DNA from: Sphagnum compactum
Lineage: Eukaryota > Bryophyta > Sphagnopsida > Sphagnales
Assembly (NCBI GenBank): GCA_965153455.1
Contig: OZ234500.1
Location: 13,348,557-13,412,556 of the forward strand
Direction of reading: 5' to 3'
Length of the DNA stretch: 64,000 nt
Shown here: positions 35,295-48,662 of the stretch, one piece after another
Layout of the letters: each line of letters starts with the position of its first letter
How positions within the stretch are numbered: the stretch's first letter is position 1
Position numbers and translations under genes: made by a program
The notes under the pieces: model-generated
The model's input: the letters and a program-made list of their open reading frames with translations, nothing else
Told to the model about the DNA's origin: nothing
Database searches by the model: none

Positions 35295-36141
35295 TTAGTT
35301 TTCTCTCCCATTGTTCTGCATGGTGTGTCTCCTCGCGATCTTTTTCTGGAAGGCCAAGAAACAGATCTCCTCCCAAGCACTCTGTTCCAAGCCTGGAGGA
35401 ATACATGCAACACTTTCCAGCACCACTTTGGGTAGGATGTTGTGGATCAAGTCATTAAAGCCAAGGCCCCTCTCTGCCAACAATTCTTTCACCTTGGAAC
35501 TGCAGATACCCAATTTCACCCACTTCTTGGTGCTGGAAAAAGGACTGCATCCTTCTTCCCCCACTTCCTCCTTCCAAGTGCACTTTCCAACTCTACCCTT
35601 GCCATTGTCAATGCCACCCCCCCTCGTTCCCATTGTTCCCCAAGTAATCTCTTTCTTCAAAAACTTTCTCAAATCTTTAATCTCCTCCCTTAGCATTGAC
35701 CTGTTGTTGGTGTGCATTGACCTGCTCTTGTTCTCTCCAATGCCAAACCAATTGATCCTGAAGCTTGGTGTGTCAACTGTGCCTCCAACTGTGCCTCCCA
35801 CTGTGTCAAGGTATCCTTCATTCCCTTCATTGTTTCCCTCAAATGTGCCAATGACTTATCTTTTTGGACAGCAGCAGCCTTCAGATTTGAGATTTGACTA
35901 ACTAAACCCTTTCTCTCCTGTAAGAGCGCATCGCTCACAATACCCTTGCCCTGTTGCCACCATCCACAAACCCCATCATCAATAAGTGAAAGGTAACAGC
36001 ATCGCAAAAGTTGCACATCATCTCAAATTTCAAACGCAGGGTGTACCTTCTTGACGTCAACCGATTGATGCTATAGCTTAAAAATAATCTTAAGCAAAGC
36101 CCAAATTCCATAAGGCTGATGATTCTGATGCCATTGTCCAA
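35295..36141 (-). pseudogene. Unassigned coding-like sequence with frame breaks, possibly a transposon relic
   Basis: On the minus strand, overlapping frames read one after another: ~36141-35935, 36016-35690 (a coiled-coil-like run with QERKGLVSQISNLKAAAVQK and LAHLRETMKGMKDTLTQWEA) and 35801-35295 (basic, with REEIKDLRKFLKKEITWG and LLAERGLGFNDLIHNILPK). Each ends in a stop while the next continues in another frame, as in a single coding sequence broken by frameshifts. A repeated 'aggtcaatgc' at the second junction may be the site of one. I do not recognise the family. The AT-rich flanks suggest a transposon-derived or lost host gene. An intron at one break is the alternative. Confidence 0.4.
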
Positions 36142-39100
36142 ATTTGGAGCTACAATGCAGCACAGCCAGCTGGTTAGAGATGCATGCTGTGGTCGAGGTT
36201 GTAGCCAACAATGTGAAACTCCTCAATGGTATCACGACTGCAGTCTACATGTCAAGCAAGTAACTCTAATCATCCTCAACAATAAGGGACTTCCACCATT
36301 GCCAGATTCCTGTGCATCGGATAACAATACAAATCAACTTTAGCTTCCAATACTATTCATAAAAAACAGAGAATCCCTCCCTCATTCATCGTTTTTTTTA
36401 TGCTACATGAAGAAGGCCTCTCGATTCACTAGAGTTGTCGATTTGGGCATAAATGATGCCTAGTTTAGAGTTCTTTGAAACATTGCATTTTTAACCATTC
36501 CCTACTTGGGCTCCGTGCTCTTGCATACTACCAATGATGATCAAACTAATCAATTGATGAAAAAAAATGATTCGATTTTGTAAAATTTAAAATTTCATTT
36601 GAATGAAAATATTGAATGACATTGCATTCAAGTTCTTAAATTGAAATTCAAATACATTGAATTGAATTCCAATTCAACAATTGCATCAAGATTCGATTGT
36701 AAATAAATGGGATACAAAATTGTTGGAAAATCTATAGAATTCTCCTATTCAGAATTCTCCAAGTGACAACTTATGGAATCTAAAGTTGTCTTACCTAAAC
36801 CAACTTTGAAGAATCATTAGAATTATAATTATGAACTCCTAAAATGTTTCGATAATTTTTGGAGTCATGAATTAATAACCATTGTAAGTTTCTTGACTAC
36901 TTTCTTTCTTTCTTTGTCATGTAGTTTAACTTCTTCATTTCATTTTAGAAACACATTTTCATCGTCCCACACTCTATATTATTATACTAGCAAAAAAAAA
37001 TTCCTTTGTGGTCCTATCCAAGCATAACTTTTCTTTCAATGTTCTATGAAGAGAATTTTATTAGCAAAACCATAAACATTTGAAAGTCTTGCCCCAAGAA
37101 GCAAGGATACCTCACAACCATTTTCCCTTGTGCTTGCAAAAGCAAGTATGCACTTTGCTCTACGAAATGCGATGACTATAACTTCAATTTTCTTCGAGAG
37201 GGTGGAACTACCCAAGTAGGCATAATACAAACTTTTCCTTTTCATGACATGATGTCTTGAATTTAAGTTCCAAGTTTCTACTCCCCTTCTCACTAGCTAA
37301 TGGTAAGACAATAATTGAAATTTCATTATAACTTAGGTTTCTATTGTTAGAATGATTTTAGTATTTCAAATTTCAAATTTAGTTAGGGGTACTACTAGGC
37401 CTTGTTGCCTTCTTTGAGACCAAATCAAATCCAATATATGCTTCATTCCCAAAACTTAGATCCTTCTTATATGAAATTTGATTCCTTGTAGAACCAACTT
37501 ATACCAATGTTGGGTGATTCTCACTTTTTTTTTAAAACAATCATTAGGGTCAATTCTTACAAAACTTTAGGAGAACCAACTCAATTCTTGAATTTTTTAT
37601 TTTTTATTTTTAAAAATTGTATACCCACACACGGGTTCAAATTAAACAAAATAAAAAAATTAATGATTTTCAATTACAATGGTTCTCATCAATTAGAGAA
37701 CAATTGGGTATAGGCCCAATTTTCAATTGAAGTCAGAACCCACAAACTTCAAGAGTCGGAGGAATGTTTCCACCATTAGACCACAACACTACACCTGTGG
37801 GAGGTTGAAGATGTTTGTTAGTTGTTCATACATAGCAATAGTGAACTACTACCATGTATACATTAAATAACAAATTTCTACAAGACCACCTTAAAAAATA
37901 TCTTGTGGTTTAATGGATAAGGATAGTACCTCCTTAAAGGATCATGGAATCAAGCCCCAATTGGGAAATGTCTTTTAATAATGGAGTTGGGTTATAAAGC
38001 CTCTAGGTTGAAAACCAAACCTAATCCTTAACAATTTTAACCCTTGAATATTAGAGATAGGAGATAGGATGAAAAATACCATGGGCGTTTCTAAGGTGGT
38101 TGATTCTCACATCCAAGTGAATTGGATGGATATCGCTTAAAGTCTTAACCATTGGGATTCATGTGTAATAATGAACCTAAACCCCTAAGTGGGTATCACG
38201 ATAAGGCTAATACCCACCCCAACACTAATTTATACCCGTTGGGGGTCGTTTGTCTTTCCTCCTTTTCAACAATGCCACCAATAATGAGATAGTAGTGCCA
38301 AAAGATACACATCTTTACCTTAAATTTGTGGTATCATCTTCTAGGATCGAACAAACTACCCTTCCCTTTTCTATAGTTTCAATATCTCTAACTAGTACTA
38401 TTTCATACAACCCAAACACACTAATACATATTGAATGCACATAACAACAAACTAGGCCTTTTTTCATTCTTTCATAATATTAAAATATAACAACACACAC
38501 TTGCTTTCCAATAGCACATCTAATGGACATCATCTAAACATGGCAAAGGGGAATGGGGGCGCCCAAATAATCCTATCTTCTATAAACCATTGGTTTTCTT
38601 ATCCTTCCCTTAGAATTATGACAATGGAAAATAATCCTTTCTAGGGACCTAGGTGGGCAAATTTCAACAAATTAATTGTATAGAGTAAAAAAAACTTGTC
38701 AATACATATGTAAAAATAGGCAAGTTGCTTTTATATAAGTAAATATGAAAAATATCTCATTCAATTTTGAGCTACTACCGATATCCAAATGAACTCAAAT
38801 GTCAAAATACTCCAATAGCCATATGAAAATCAAAATAAAAGAGAAAAACTATTGAATCTAGATCTTAAGGCATAGGTCTTACAATAATTATGTAACCTAG
38901 ATAAGAATTAAAAATCTATTGGAACAAACAGCAATGATCAATTTTGATTTATTATGAGAAAATTGTATTTTTGGGAAGAAACCGCCATAATCCCTGACAT
39001 GAAGTTTAGTAGTGTAACTTAACTTTAGTAGTGATTGTTTGGAAGTATTTTTTCCATGAGTGAACATTAATGGATAGAACAACTTCAACACATATTTGCC

Positions 39101-42100
39101 CCAAGGTAACACATTTCAATAATAAAAATAACATATAAAATTTGAAAATACAACCCATTTTTTTCACCTTTATTTCACCACCATACAATATTATAAAGTT
39201 GCTAAAAATAGTTTAATATCACTACTACAATCCTTACTTAAATCTAATCTACATACACCCTCACACACTCTTCTATTTACAAATTTTCACATATTTTTTT
39301 CTTATTCTAAACAACTATTTAAGTAGTTTAAAATAATCTTAGGGTCATTTTCGACAAGGTTAAAAGAACCAAAAGCCCAAGGACCAACTTGAAGCAAATT
39401 GAACCTTGAATTGGACCTTTTCTTCACATTTAAAAAAACATTTTTTTCTTAAGATACAATGAGTGCGTGAAGGCTTGGGGTCCAATTTGAAGGTTTGATA
39501 TCAAAAATGTGTGATTGCCACGTGAAAGGATTAAGTTAGCCTTTGGTTTTTTCTCTTTTCTTCTTCTTTTTCATGGTTTTTTTATTTTGGCGTTTCAACC
39601 TTCCACTTCCTACCTCACCTTCCAATTCACCTCCATTCCATGCACTCCTTCTAGCAATCACTTTGTGAGGATACACAAATCTAACCACGTCAACTTTAGA
39701 ATTGGTCACAAATGGGGGAGTTGGTTTGCTTTCAACAATGTTTTCAATCCATAGCGTGTCTTTCATTCTCACATAGTTTGAGTAACAAGGATTAAAAAAA
39801 ACAATAGAAATGAGCAAAAAAGAAAGAAATAACCAACTTTGAACCCTAACTTACACTTTGATTTTTCAAACCATGAGCTTTCCTTTAAGTTCTTTTTTGT
39901 TTTTGGTCCAAACAAAGGTTTTCCCTCCAAAAGAATGTCATGTAGGCTAAATCACAATTTGATTTGTCTTGGTCCTTGACCTTCATCTAGAGACCTTGAG
40001 ACCAATTTAAAGCTTTCGTTCAATAAGAATGCTTCATTTCATTGGACCTTGCTCTTTGGACCCTTGTCTAAAGTGACCCTTATATACCATTTACAAAAGT
40101 GACAATTAAAGTCATTTTAAACATTTAGAAATCTTCCAAAATCAACCAAGATCCTACTTTAGTGGTTAACCTTTAACGACCTAATTCAATTTAACTTATT
40201 CTTTTAATGGAAGCAAATCAATTACATGTTCTAAAATAGTGAAAATAGTGATTTTTCAACCACTTGTACCTACTATCAATAACTTTGAATTATTGGATTG
40301 TTACATTAAATAATAAAGACCAATTCTCAAGTTTTGATTCAATAATCCAACCTTTAACATGCGAAACTTTCAAATCTTATCTTCCAAACCCCACTTTTAG
40401 TGGCAACTAACTTGTCATATAGTTCTTCTAGAGCATTTGGTAAATTTAGTTAAAATCGCCTCCTATAATAATGAAAGTAATAGCTAATCTAGTAGGTTCC
40501 TATTAGATTAATTAGAAGATAAATTTGCCCTCTAACAATGTGGCACATATATTAGCATGGAATATATGCATAGAATGGCAAGGCAATTGATGTGGTTTGT
40601 AAGGTAATGAAAATCACATGATATCACATGTGATGGTAGTTGACGCAATGTTTGATGTGGGACTTGACATGCCACCTCTTTAGCATATTTGTGGCAACAA
40701 TGTGCCCCCAAAGGAAGTTATTTCCATTTTTTCCCAAATGGCATAAAAAAATTGTTCTTTAATATTTTATAATTTATAGCTTACCACAAAATAGTCCTTG
40801 ATGTCAATCCAAGAGGACTTGGTGCAAACAATGCGGGTGTAGGAAGAAAGGCCCCTCTTTTTCATTCAGTATGACAAAAAGAGCAAAATAATTTGTATTA
40901 AAAAATGTATTGTTGTTAAGATTATAGGATGGTGGTGGTGGTGGTGGTGTACATGCATTCCCATAATGAAACACATATTCATGGCCAAACTTTTGTTGGA
41001 GTATAATGATGAAGATGACCGTGAAGAATTTTGCAAGGTTAATCCAAACTTGATTTGCAAGCACGCCCTTCATGTACATAATAAGAAATTATGTTAAGTC
41101 AAGGTATATATTTCATGAGCAACGATATTCAAACTTTGGTATTTTCTATGCTACCAAGTAAGACCTTGAATTGTTGGGAGGAATATCTCTAGTTGGGTGC
41201 ATAACCCATGATTTTCTTTCTCATTCTTGTGGGAGCAAACCATTTGAATATTTTCTTGTGCACCCACAAGAGGTTATTGAATCACAACCAACCAAGGCAT
41301 CAATCTTCCATTTGGTCAAAACTCCCAACTCATCATCATCATTCCAAGCCATGGAAATTATACCACTCTCACCATCTTTCCTAAATGACAACTTCATTTG
41401 TAAATCAATATTACACCATCTTTCCTAAATGACAACTTCTTTGTAGTTTCATCTCTAACTGAACTTTAACATGAAACTTAGTTTTGTCACAAATCGAATG
41501 CAATTTGGATTGACTTTATAATCAATTTGTCACAAATATCAAGTACATTTGGTGCAAGAGTTATTGAATATTGAATAATTTTGTCACTGAAAATCAATAA
41601 AATTAAAACCAAAAATGTTATGACAATAAGGCACATTTTTTATACTATTCGAAAATAATGGTTTTTTTTTTTTTAAAATGGTTGTGTCATTGGATAACAT
41701 CTCGAGAAAAATTTAGCATTTAATGATAACATGTTTTTAGAACTTATCTAAGTAGTATAAAAATCAAAATGAGTTATTAAGAACCAATGGGATTACTTAA
41801 TAAAAAAATTGCAAGTCCTTTTGTAGTCCTTTTCATTTTTCCATATATAGGAATTTTTCAATGAAACCTTTTGCAACTTGTTATTAAAAATACATATAAT
41901 TGTTCCAATATATCACATGTTTTGTACTAGTCATTGTTGAATAAATAGAAAACTTTCAAAGTGTGCAAATTTTACCAAATTTTGAGTGTCATTTAAAACA
42001 ATTATCATAATTTCAAATCATATCAAAATATGCTAACTATTTTTAGATTTAATTTCTTATATCATAAGCTACAACTTTGTTTTTATGTCATTTACATTAC

Positions 42101-42735
42101 ACCTCATTTACATGTGGTAAAGGACTTTTGAAAATTTTAAATTTGGAAACACACTTTGAAATTTTTAAAAATTCAAATTTAATAACTCTTGAATTGTGAA
42201 TGTTTTTAGAATGTGAGTAATAAGCTATTATCATTTCAATATGTTTACCATCAAAACTTTGTTATAAAAAAACAATTACTTTTAGTATTTTCAAAAATTG
42301 ACTATTTATGACACAATTGTTGTTTAAGGTTAAAAGTTGTTTACTAAAACCAAAACCTACAATTAAATTAACTAATTTTTAATTTGAATTCCTTAACATT
42401 CGTATTAATCATTTAGCACAATTTGAGATGATTACCATAATTTCAAAATGTCAAAACAAAAATATATTTATTATAGTTTGAAATTTTCAAAGTTTTTCAA
42501 CATCTTTTTTATTTTAAAAAACTTGTGTTAGCCCAAAAATTAATTAATGAAAAGAAAAAACCTGAATCTCCAAGTTTAGGGTTTAAATCTTCAAGTTCAA
42601 AAAATTATTTGAAGTCTCCAAGTCCAAAAATTAATGAAAAGATTAAATTTTTCAAGTCTCCTAGCTCAAATCTAATCCTTATTTAATAACATGGAGGTTT
42701 CCCTTGAAGGGGTGGTGTGTGGAGTGACTTACACA
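36142..42735. other. Long AT-rich intergenic region, no gene recognised
   Basis: About 6.6 kb of A+T-rich sequence without supportable genes. Visible structures are tRNA-promoter-like remnants (listed at 37725-37960), a ~45-bp duplication near 41369-41440 ('caccatctttcctaaatgac' twice), a short GGT/CAC run near 40930-40950 and many homopolymer runs. It reads as old transposon debris; no TIR pair or LTR pair was found by eye. Confidence 0.5.
37725..37960. repeat. Two tRNA-promoter-like remnants (possible SINE heads)
   Basis: On the minus strand at about 37795-37725, TGGTCTAATGGTGG is followed ~35 bp later by GGGTTCTGACTTC. On the plus strand at about 37908-37960, TGGTTTAATGGATAAGG is followed by GGAATCAAGCCCC. 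Both have A-box/B-box-like order and spacing but no intact cloverleaf. They may be old tRNA-derived SINEs; no 3' tail or target duplication was established. Confidence 0.3.
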
Positions 42736-42738
42736 TTA

Positions 42739-43050
42739 AAAGCATCTCCAATGGTGCTCAGTATATATGATCTTCTTGCACAGTAAAATTGGATGAAAAA
42801 AAGTCGAAACATGCCCGTTTGGCCCACGAAATAGTTTTGGCTTAAGCATAGAAGCAGAGATCGCGGTGGTGGTGGTGGCTGCTCAAAGGCACACCAACAT
42901 TACATTGCGAAGGAACCTGCAAAAATATATATATACTAAATATGATCTGAGTGCTGCTCAGTATTTCTGATTGGTCGATCGTAATGATTGGTCCAGGTGG
43001 TTTGCATAAGGAATCAGGATGAATTTTGGGGGTTTTTTTTTTACATTTTT
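42739..43050. mobile_element. PIF/Harbinger-type MITE, copy 2, truncated at the right end
   Basis: The left end AAAGCATCTCCAATGGTGCTC follows a TTA at 42736-42738, as in the copies at 9601 and 50418. The interior shares 'cacagtaaaattggatgaa' and the conserved core 'cgtaatgattggtccaggtgg'. The expected right terminal repeat is absent. Similarity fades after about 43050, so this copy has lost its 3' end. Confidence 0.65.
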
Positions 43051-44560
43051 AGTTTCTACATACCATGGATGATGGTTCACCCAAGGTGGTTAAGTAGGTA
43101 GGAAATGTACGTGATTAGTTAAGTTTAGATGTAGAGTAGGGTAAGTACGAAAGGCACTTGGTAGCTCTACTAGGTAGGTAGGTAGATGCATGTGAGAGAG
43201 GCTGGTATAAATTAAGGTAACTCACCATGGTTAGTTAGAGATGGGACAGTAACTGAAGAGTTGGAAATGGGATGCAAACCAAGTTGTTGGGTTAAATGTT
43301 AAGTGCAGTTAAATGTTTCTACCAGAGCCTATTTCCAGAGCACACAATCACGATATTCATTCCCCACCGTTGATTCAAATCCCTATGGTGCTTTGTGCTT
43401 TGCTCCCCACCATCGATTTCACAATCACTACAGTTTGTTTCCCACCGTTGATTCACAATCACACTACTGTCCCCTATTATTTGAACGGTCAAAAAGTAAA
43501 AATGAATTTTGAAAAATGGATTGATTTTTACTCACTGTGGTAAAAGTTAGATTACAAACACGTGGATACTTAGAGTACGGTTACATACATATATATACAC
43601 ACACGTGCAGGATAAATTTCATTCATCCAAATGTGCAATTTTTCGTTTCCCCTCTGACGAATTTAAGCTCCTCCTCGTCTTCATCGAAGCGGATTTGTCA
43701 TCCAGGTGGGTACATAATGGTGTTATTAATGGTGGAAAGTACGTGGGGGTGCGGGGGGCGTTTAGATCTTGTCGGAGATGTAACACCCAGGTAGTAGGCG
43801 TAAAAGGCGCACATCTCATCCACTCGTCGGCTATAATCGACGGTGCAGATCCCACCGTTTTTCAAACGCACAGACAACTCCAGCGGCCGTAACAGCCTTC
43901 GCAACGGCTCCTTGTCTGCACCCCCGCGCGCGCGCGCTCGCGAGCGCTCGCGTCCTCAGCTGCTGCCAATTTCTCGACTCCATTTTGCTGCTGAAGACTT
44001 TGCTTCTTCTTGTTGTTGTTGTTGTGGCTGCATTGCTTGACTTCTCTGGTCAGCTCTCAAGGTTGTGAAGCTTTCTTTTTTGGAGAGCAAAATTGGTAGC
44101 TTCTTGAGTTCTTCTTTTCCTAGTCTCGTCGCTTGTTTCTGTCGTCTACTTGAGGTGGCGCGCGTCTTGCACAGTCCGTGCTTTCTTTGCAGCAGAGTGT
44201 TGCGTTTGTTTCTTGTGTGTGTGTGTGTGTGTGTTTTTTTTGGCTCTGCTTCATCTGTTGTTGCAGTGTCGGTTTTTTTTTTTGTTTTTTTGGGTTGGTA
44301 TTTCGATTATTGTTATCCTTGTGGCGAACATTGCTGCTTCATTGTGATCACGTCTGTTTTGCAGAGCGTCATTTGTGTTGTGTTTTGTGTGTGTATGTTC
44401 AAGTGGTGTTGTAGTGTCGACGGTTGTGTGTGTCGTGATCTTTGTGGGAGTGGCGACAAGGCACTGGAGAGCATTGAGCTGAATGTCGGAGTCTGCTTGC
44501 TTGTGGCGTGCTACAGAATCTGTGTTTTTCCCTTCTGTTGTTGAGTCTAGTGTTTGAAGC
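43051..44560. promoter_or_regulatory. Upstream region of the two-membrane-segment gene
   Basis: No separate gene is supported. The interval holds AGGTAGGTAGGT runs (about 43095-43190), a very GC-rich block of alternating CG at about 43925-43955 including the perfect palindrome CGCTCGCGAGCG, and long T/G-rich stretches at 44215-44290 with a (GT)n run at about 44214-44233. The last ~600 bp are probably the 5' untranslated region of the gene at 44561. Confidence 0.45.
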
Positions 44561-47500
44561 ATGTCGTTTGCGGGGAGTAACGGGAGCAGATCCAGAAGTG
44601 CAAGCAGGTCGCCGTATCACGAGAGAGCCAAGGCGTCGTCGTCGTCGTCCAGATCGCCGGGTCCTCCTCCTCCTCCCAAGTCTCAAAGTTTCTTCATCAG
44701 CGTGCAACCCAGAGCGATGCGGCCTGAGACTGCTGCTGCTGTTCCCCGCAATCTGTTATACAGCAACCAGTCGCCCGCCAGAAGTCCCAGCAAAGGTGCA
44801 CAGCTCCCCGCTCTTCCCCTTCTTCGTCCTTGTTGGTCCAGGTCCTCGTCTCCTCAACCTGAAGAAACTTTTCCAAAGCTTTCAATGCTGCTTTCAAGCC
44901 TCCTTATCTTCTTCGTGCACAACTTCCTTCGTAACAACAGAGTCTTGTGCATTTTGCAGCAAAGCTGGATGTGAAGGAACCAAGCACTCCAACAAAGAAC
45001 TTCGAAGTCCATCAAGAGAATGCGTGTTTTGTTGCACACCATGATCATAATACCAAGGACTACTGTGATGCTCTGCCACCATCTCGAAAAGCCAGAGTTG
45101 CAACTCCTATCAAGACACCAAAACCTTGTACAGGAGCTGCTGCTACTTCTTCTTCATTCAGTCCCTCTAGACCTTACTGTGGTTCACCGAAGTACCAAAA
45201 GGTGCTGGTGGAGAGACCAGCACTCTACTACAACAATGCACAACAAGCAGGAGGAACTCCAAATTCTGCTGCAACAACAACAGGAGCAGCAGTTGGCTTG
45301 AGGAAGACAACGAGAGTGCAGCCTGGGAAGATAGAGGTGACTATTTCTCAGCTGCAGAATCGCATCAAGAAGTTCATGCAACAAGATGAGAACCTTCTTC
45401 CACTACCTAAATCTTCCCCTACTGCTGAAAAAGTCTCATGGAATTCCACCACCAAGGTTTCAATCAGAAGCAGTGTTGATGATGATGATGATGATGATGA
45501 TGAAAAGTCTTCATCGAATGTGCATCGTCATCCTCAAAAGACTTTTCTTTCTCCTTTGCCTCACTCGCTGAAGGTCCACAAGGGTGGTATTGCATTTACA
45601 GCTGGGGTTGAGGAACAACCACCACCTGCAGCACAACAACAAAAGCTCTTGTCTCCTCGACCTGATTTCCCTCTTGGAAAGCAGCGGCCTCGGCGGCGTT
45701 GTCTGGACCAGAACCCAGATTTCTTTGCAATTGGAGATGCATCTGGGAGGAGCTCTGTATCAGAAACTATTGGTTTGCCGAAAGCTGACTCCATGTTGAT
45801 TTCTAAGCTCAGTAGAGCTGCAGATGCTACAAGGGTGGATAATAGTAACTCTGAGACTGCTGCTGAGATGGTTCTTCCATTCTTGAATCAAGATGCACTT
45901 GCTGCAGCAACAATGAGCTGCAACAATGTAGCTGAGATGGAGGTCGAGGCACCTACTACTACCTTGGACTCTGGATGCTTGTACCAGTGTACTGCAAGGG
46001 TGAACAGTACTTCTATGACTGCTGAGAAAATTCCACCTCTGGATCAAGGTAGCCTTGTTGAACAGTTGAACACTAGCAATGTGGTGGACAGTAGCTCTGA
46101 GATTGCTGAGAATGCTCCACTGGTAGTACACCAAGATGGCCTTGTTGCAAAGATGAGCAGTAACAATGTGGTGGTACATTCAAACAAGGTCAAGGAAGAA
46201 GTCTCTTCTGTGCACTCAACACAAAAGGCTTGCACCATAACTGAAGTGCTCGCATGTGGAGAAGGAGAGGCAGTGGTGACCCAGGCAGCCACTGTGCAAA
46301 CCATGGGATCAAATTGTCCAGTAGAGCTTCTTGGTATTGAGGAGGAGGAGGAGGATGAGATTGATGTTCGTGAGCATTCTTCACGTGCAAGGTTTCTGAT
46401 GGGGATGGTCTTTGGCATTTTGCTTGCGGGATTGGTGTTTGGTGTACTTTTGGCATCTGTTAGCCAAGGGCATCTTCTACCACAAAAATGGCATGTCAAC
46501 AACCCTTTAGAATCATCATGGCAGAAATCCTCCATCAGGAAATCTGTCTCGGAGATGTCAAAGAGCATCAAGGGCCTCTGGGAGGATTGTGGCAGCACTA
46601 CTACTCAGCACCCAATCGTAGATTTGATCTCACTTTGTGAAGGCTATGATCATGCAAAGACACAAGTCTACTTGCTTGTTCGACAGATACAGTGTGAGCA
46701 CTTCAAAGACTTTGCAGCTGCTTATGTGGGTGGCTACCCTTCTTTAAGCTTGAGTGTGACGACAGGTGATCATCAGAACATTGATGAGACTACGAGTTCA
46801 GGTGGTTTTTGGAATCACCATCTCATCAGCATTCTCAATCACTTCAGAACAGATGGTCTTCAATTGAAAGTTTCTCAGATGGCCAGCAACATCACCTTGG
46901 ACAGTGTAATGTCTTGGGTTTTGTGGAAGCCCAAGTTGGAAGTAACATCAACAGATACCATATTGAATGCTGGTGGAGAGTCTAGAGAGCTGGGTGTGAA
47001 GAACTCAGTGGCATCATTGGTAATGGTAAGAAGCTTCTGCTCAAAAATTATGCACAAGTAACTTTCACGATACTGCTTCAGCAATGTATCCAAGGTCCTT
47101 TCTGTTTCTTGCAAATGGTACTGAAACATCAGAACAATAATGTTATCAATTAAATGAGTAGGCAGCTACAGAACACGAGTGACCAGGCAATTTGTTCATG
47201 GGTGCAGGTGGGTGAGACTTCCTCAAATTTGCAGGAAGCAGCAGCAGCACTAGACATGCCCAGCAATGTGGTGGCTAACAATGAGGATGACACCAGCTTG
47301 CTGCATGCCTTGCTTGAAGCAGAAGAAGCCCATAGCCAAGTAACCATTGATGCTGGTGTCCCACCTACAAGATCAGTAGTATTACAGGAGGGTAATTGTA
47401 AAGCCACTGTCAGTGTAGATATGGCAGGGCATCTGAAGACTGAATTCTCTACACAGACAGGAGGAATCCAGACTGATCTGTCTCCAAAAGCAAGAGAAAT

Positions 47501-48662
47501 AATGTGTTCTGATGCCAGCAGCAGTGAGCAAATTGATTCACTGGGACTTACCTCATTTGTGGGTGAGGACATCACCATCGTCAGAGATGACCATGTTGAT
47601 GGGATTCTGATTCAAGAATTGTTCGATGAGGGAATTGATGGTGCAGACACTGCTACATCTCAGGTTCTGCATCATGAGTCAGCAGCTGAAGGAAGTCTGG
47701 TGCAGGAGGTGCCTTCTTATGTCATTGTTGCCCTGGGATCATTTGTTGTGACTACAGCAGCCGTGGCTATATCCTTTGCATTGAAATGGCAGAGGACTTC
47801 AGCACATGGCGAGGAAGAGATGAAAATGTCAGTCAAGGAGGACAAGGCTTCTTCACCTGCAGCAAGCATGGCAGAGCTGCCACCTCCAATACCCACAGTA
47901 ACATGGACCACAATGGCTCCTGTGTATGATAATCTTCCAACAGACAAGCCAAACACAGGTGCAATCTCATCGCCAGCTTACAAGGTCATGACACCAGGCA
48001 AGTTCGGGCTTCAGGAGTTTTCTACAGTCTACAACAGGGATGCAAGACCTGCACTGAGCACCCCTACCAGACTTGATAGACCAGCATCCCTCATGTTAGA
48101 GAAGCCAACAGTGAGTGCGCCTACAGGATTCAATACGAAACTGGGTTACATTTCTGAGAGGCCAACCATTCGAACTCCCTTGAGAACCTACACACCAACT
48201 GCACCATACATGCCTTCTGAATCCAGTATGTCATCAACAGGGAGCGCGAGTGGGAGCGGGAATGGGAGTGAGATCTCATCATCAAATCAGAGTGGAACTG
48301 GAAGTGACACCAACTCTGTCATAGAAAGTCAGCTATCTATGCTGGTGGATGGGTCCCAGCAACTTGGCAGTTTCACAGCCTATGAACCTGTTGCAATCAC
48401 CGAGGTGTGTATCTCTATGAAAGTACAGAGTAGAGAGAGCTCTATTATGCCCATTGAATCCACCCGTAGAAAAGCCGTAGTTTGATGCAACACCAACTTG
48501 CGTTTGCTTTCTTCACAAAAAGGGGAAGATCTGACGTGCATATGGGACACTGGGTGTTGTTGCTGTTTGCAGGGTCCTGGAGTTGAGCAGATCAAGATAA
48601 CACCTGTTAGAAGGTCAAGCCGCATCCGTAGCCAATTGTCTTCTCCTGCACACTTTGCATAG
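44561..48662 (+). CDS. Large protein with two membrane segments, unknown function (4 exons, ~1195 aa)
   Basis: Exons 44561-44795, 44960-47025, 47208-48404 and 48573-48662 join in frame (phases 1, 0, 0) with GT/AG sites. The Ser/Arg/Pro-rich N-terminus (SRSASRSPYHERA, PPPPPKSQSFFI) has no signal peptide. It is followed by LDVKEPSTPTKNFEVHQENA and a VTISQLQNRIKKFM block, a poly-Asp run (GAT repeat, 45475-45502), and a long acidic low-complexity part with weakly repeated ~35-residue units. One membrane helix lies at ~557-580 (FLMGMVFGILLAGLVFGVLL) and a second at ~938-962 (YVIVALGSFVVTTAAVAISF). The intervening ~350 residues would lie on one side of a membrane. The C-terminus reads TPVRRSSRIRSQLSSP, which I recall from an uncharacterised plant transmembrane protein family (possibly including At1g16630). 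Function is unknown; the basic tail could be a nuclear or chromatin-facing signal. Confidence 0.8.

Noticed and set aside
43619-43904. Minus-strand open frames upstream of the membrane protein gene
   Set aside because: Short, overlapping in several frames and without motifs. They lie in the presumed promoter of the plus-strand gene.
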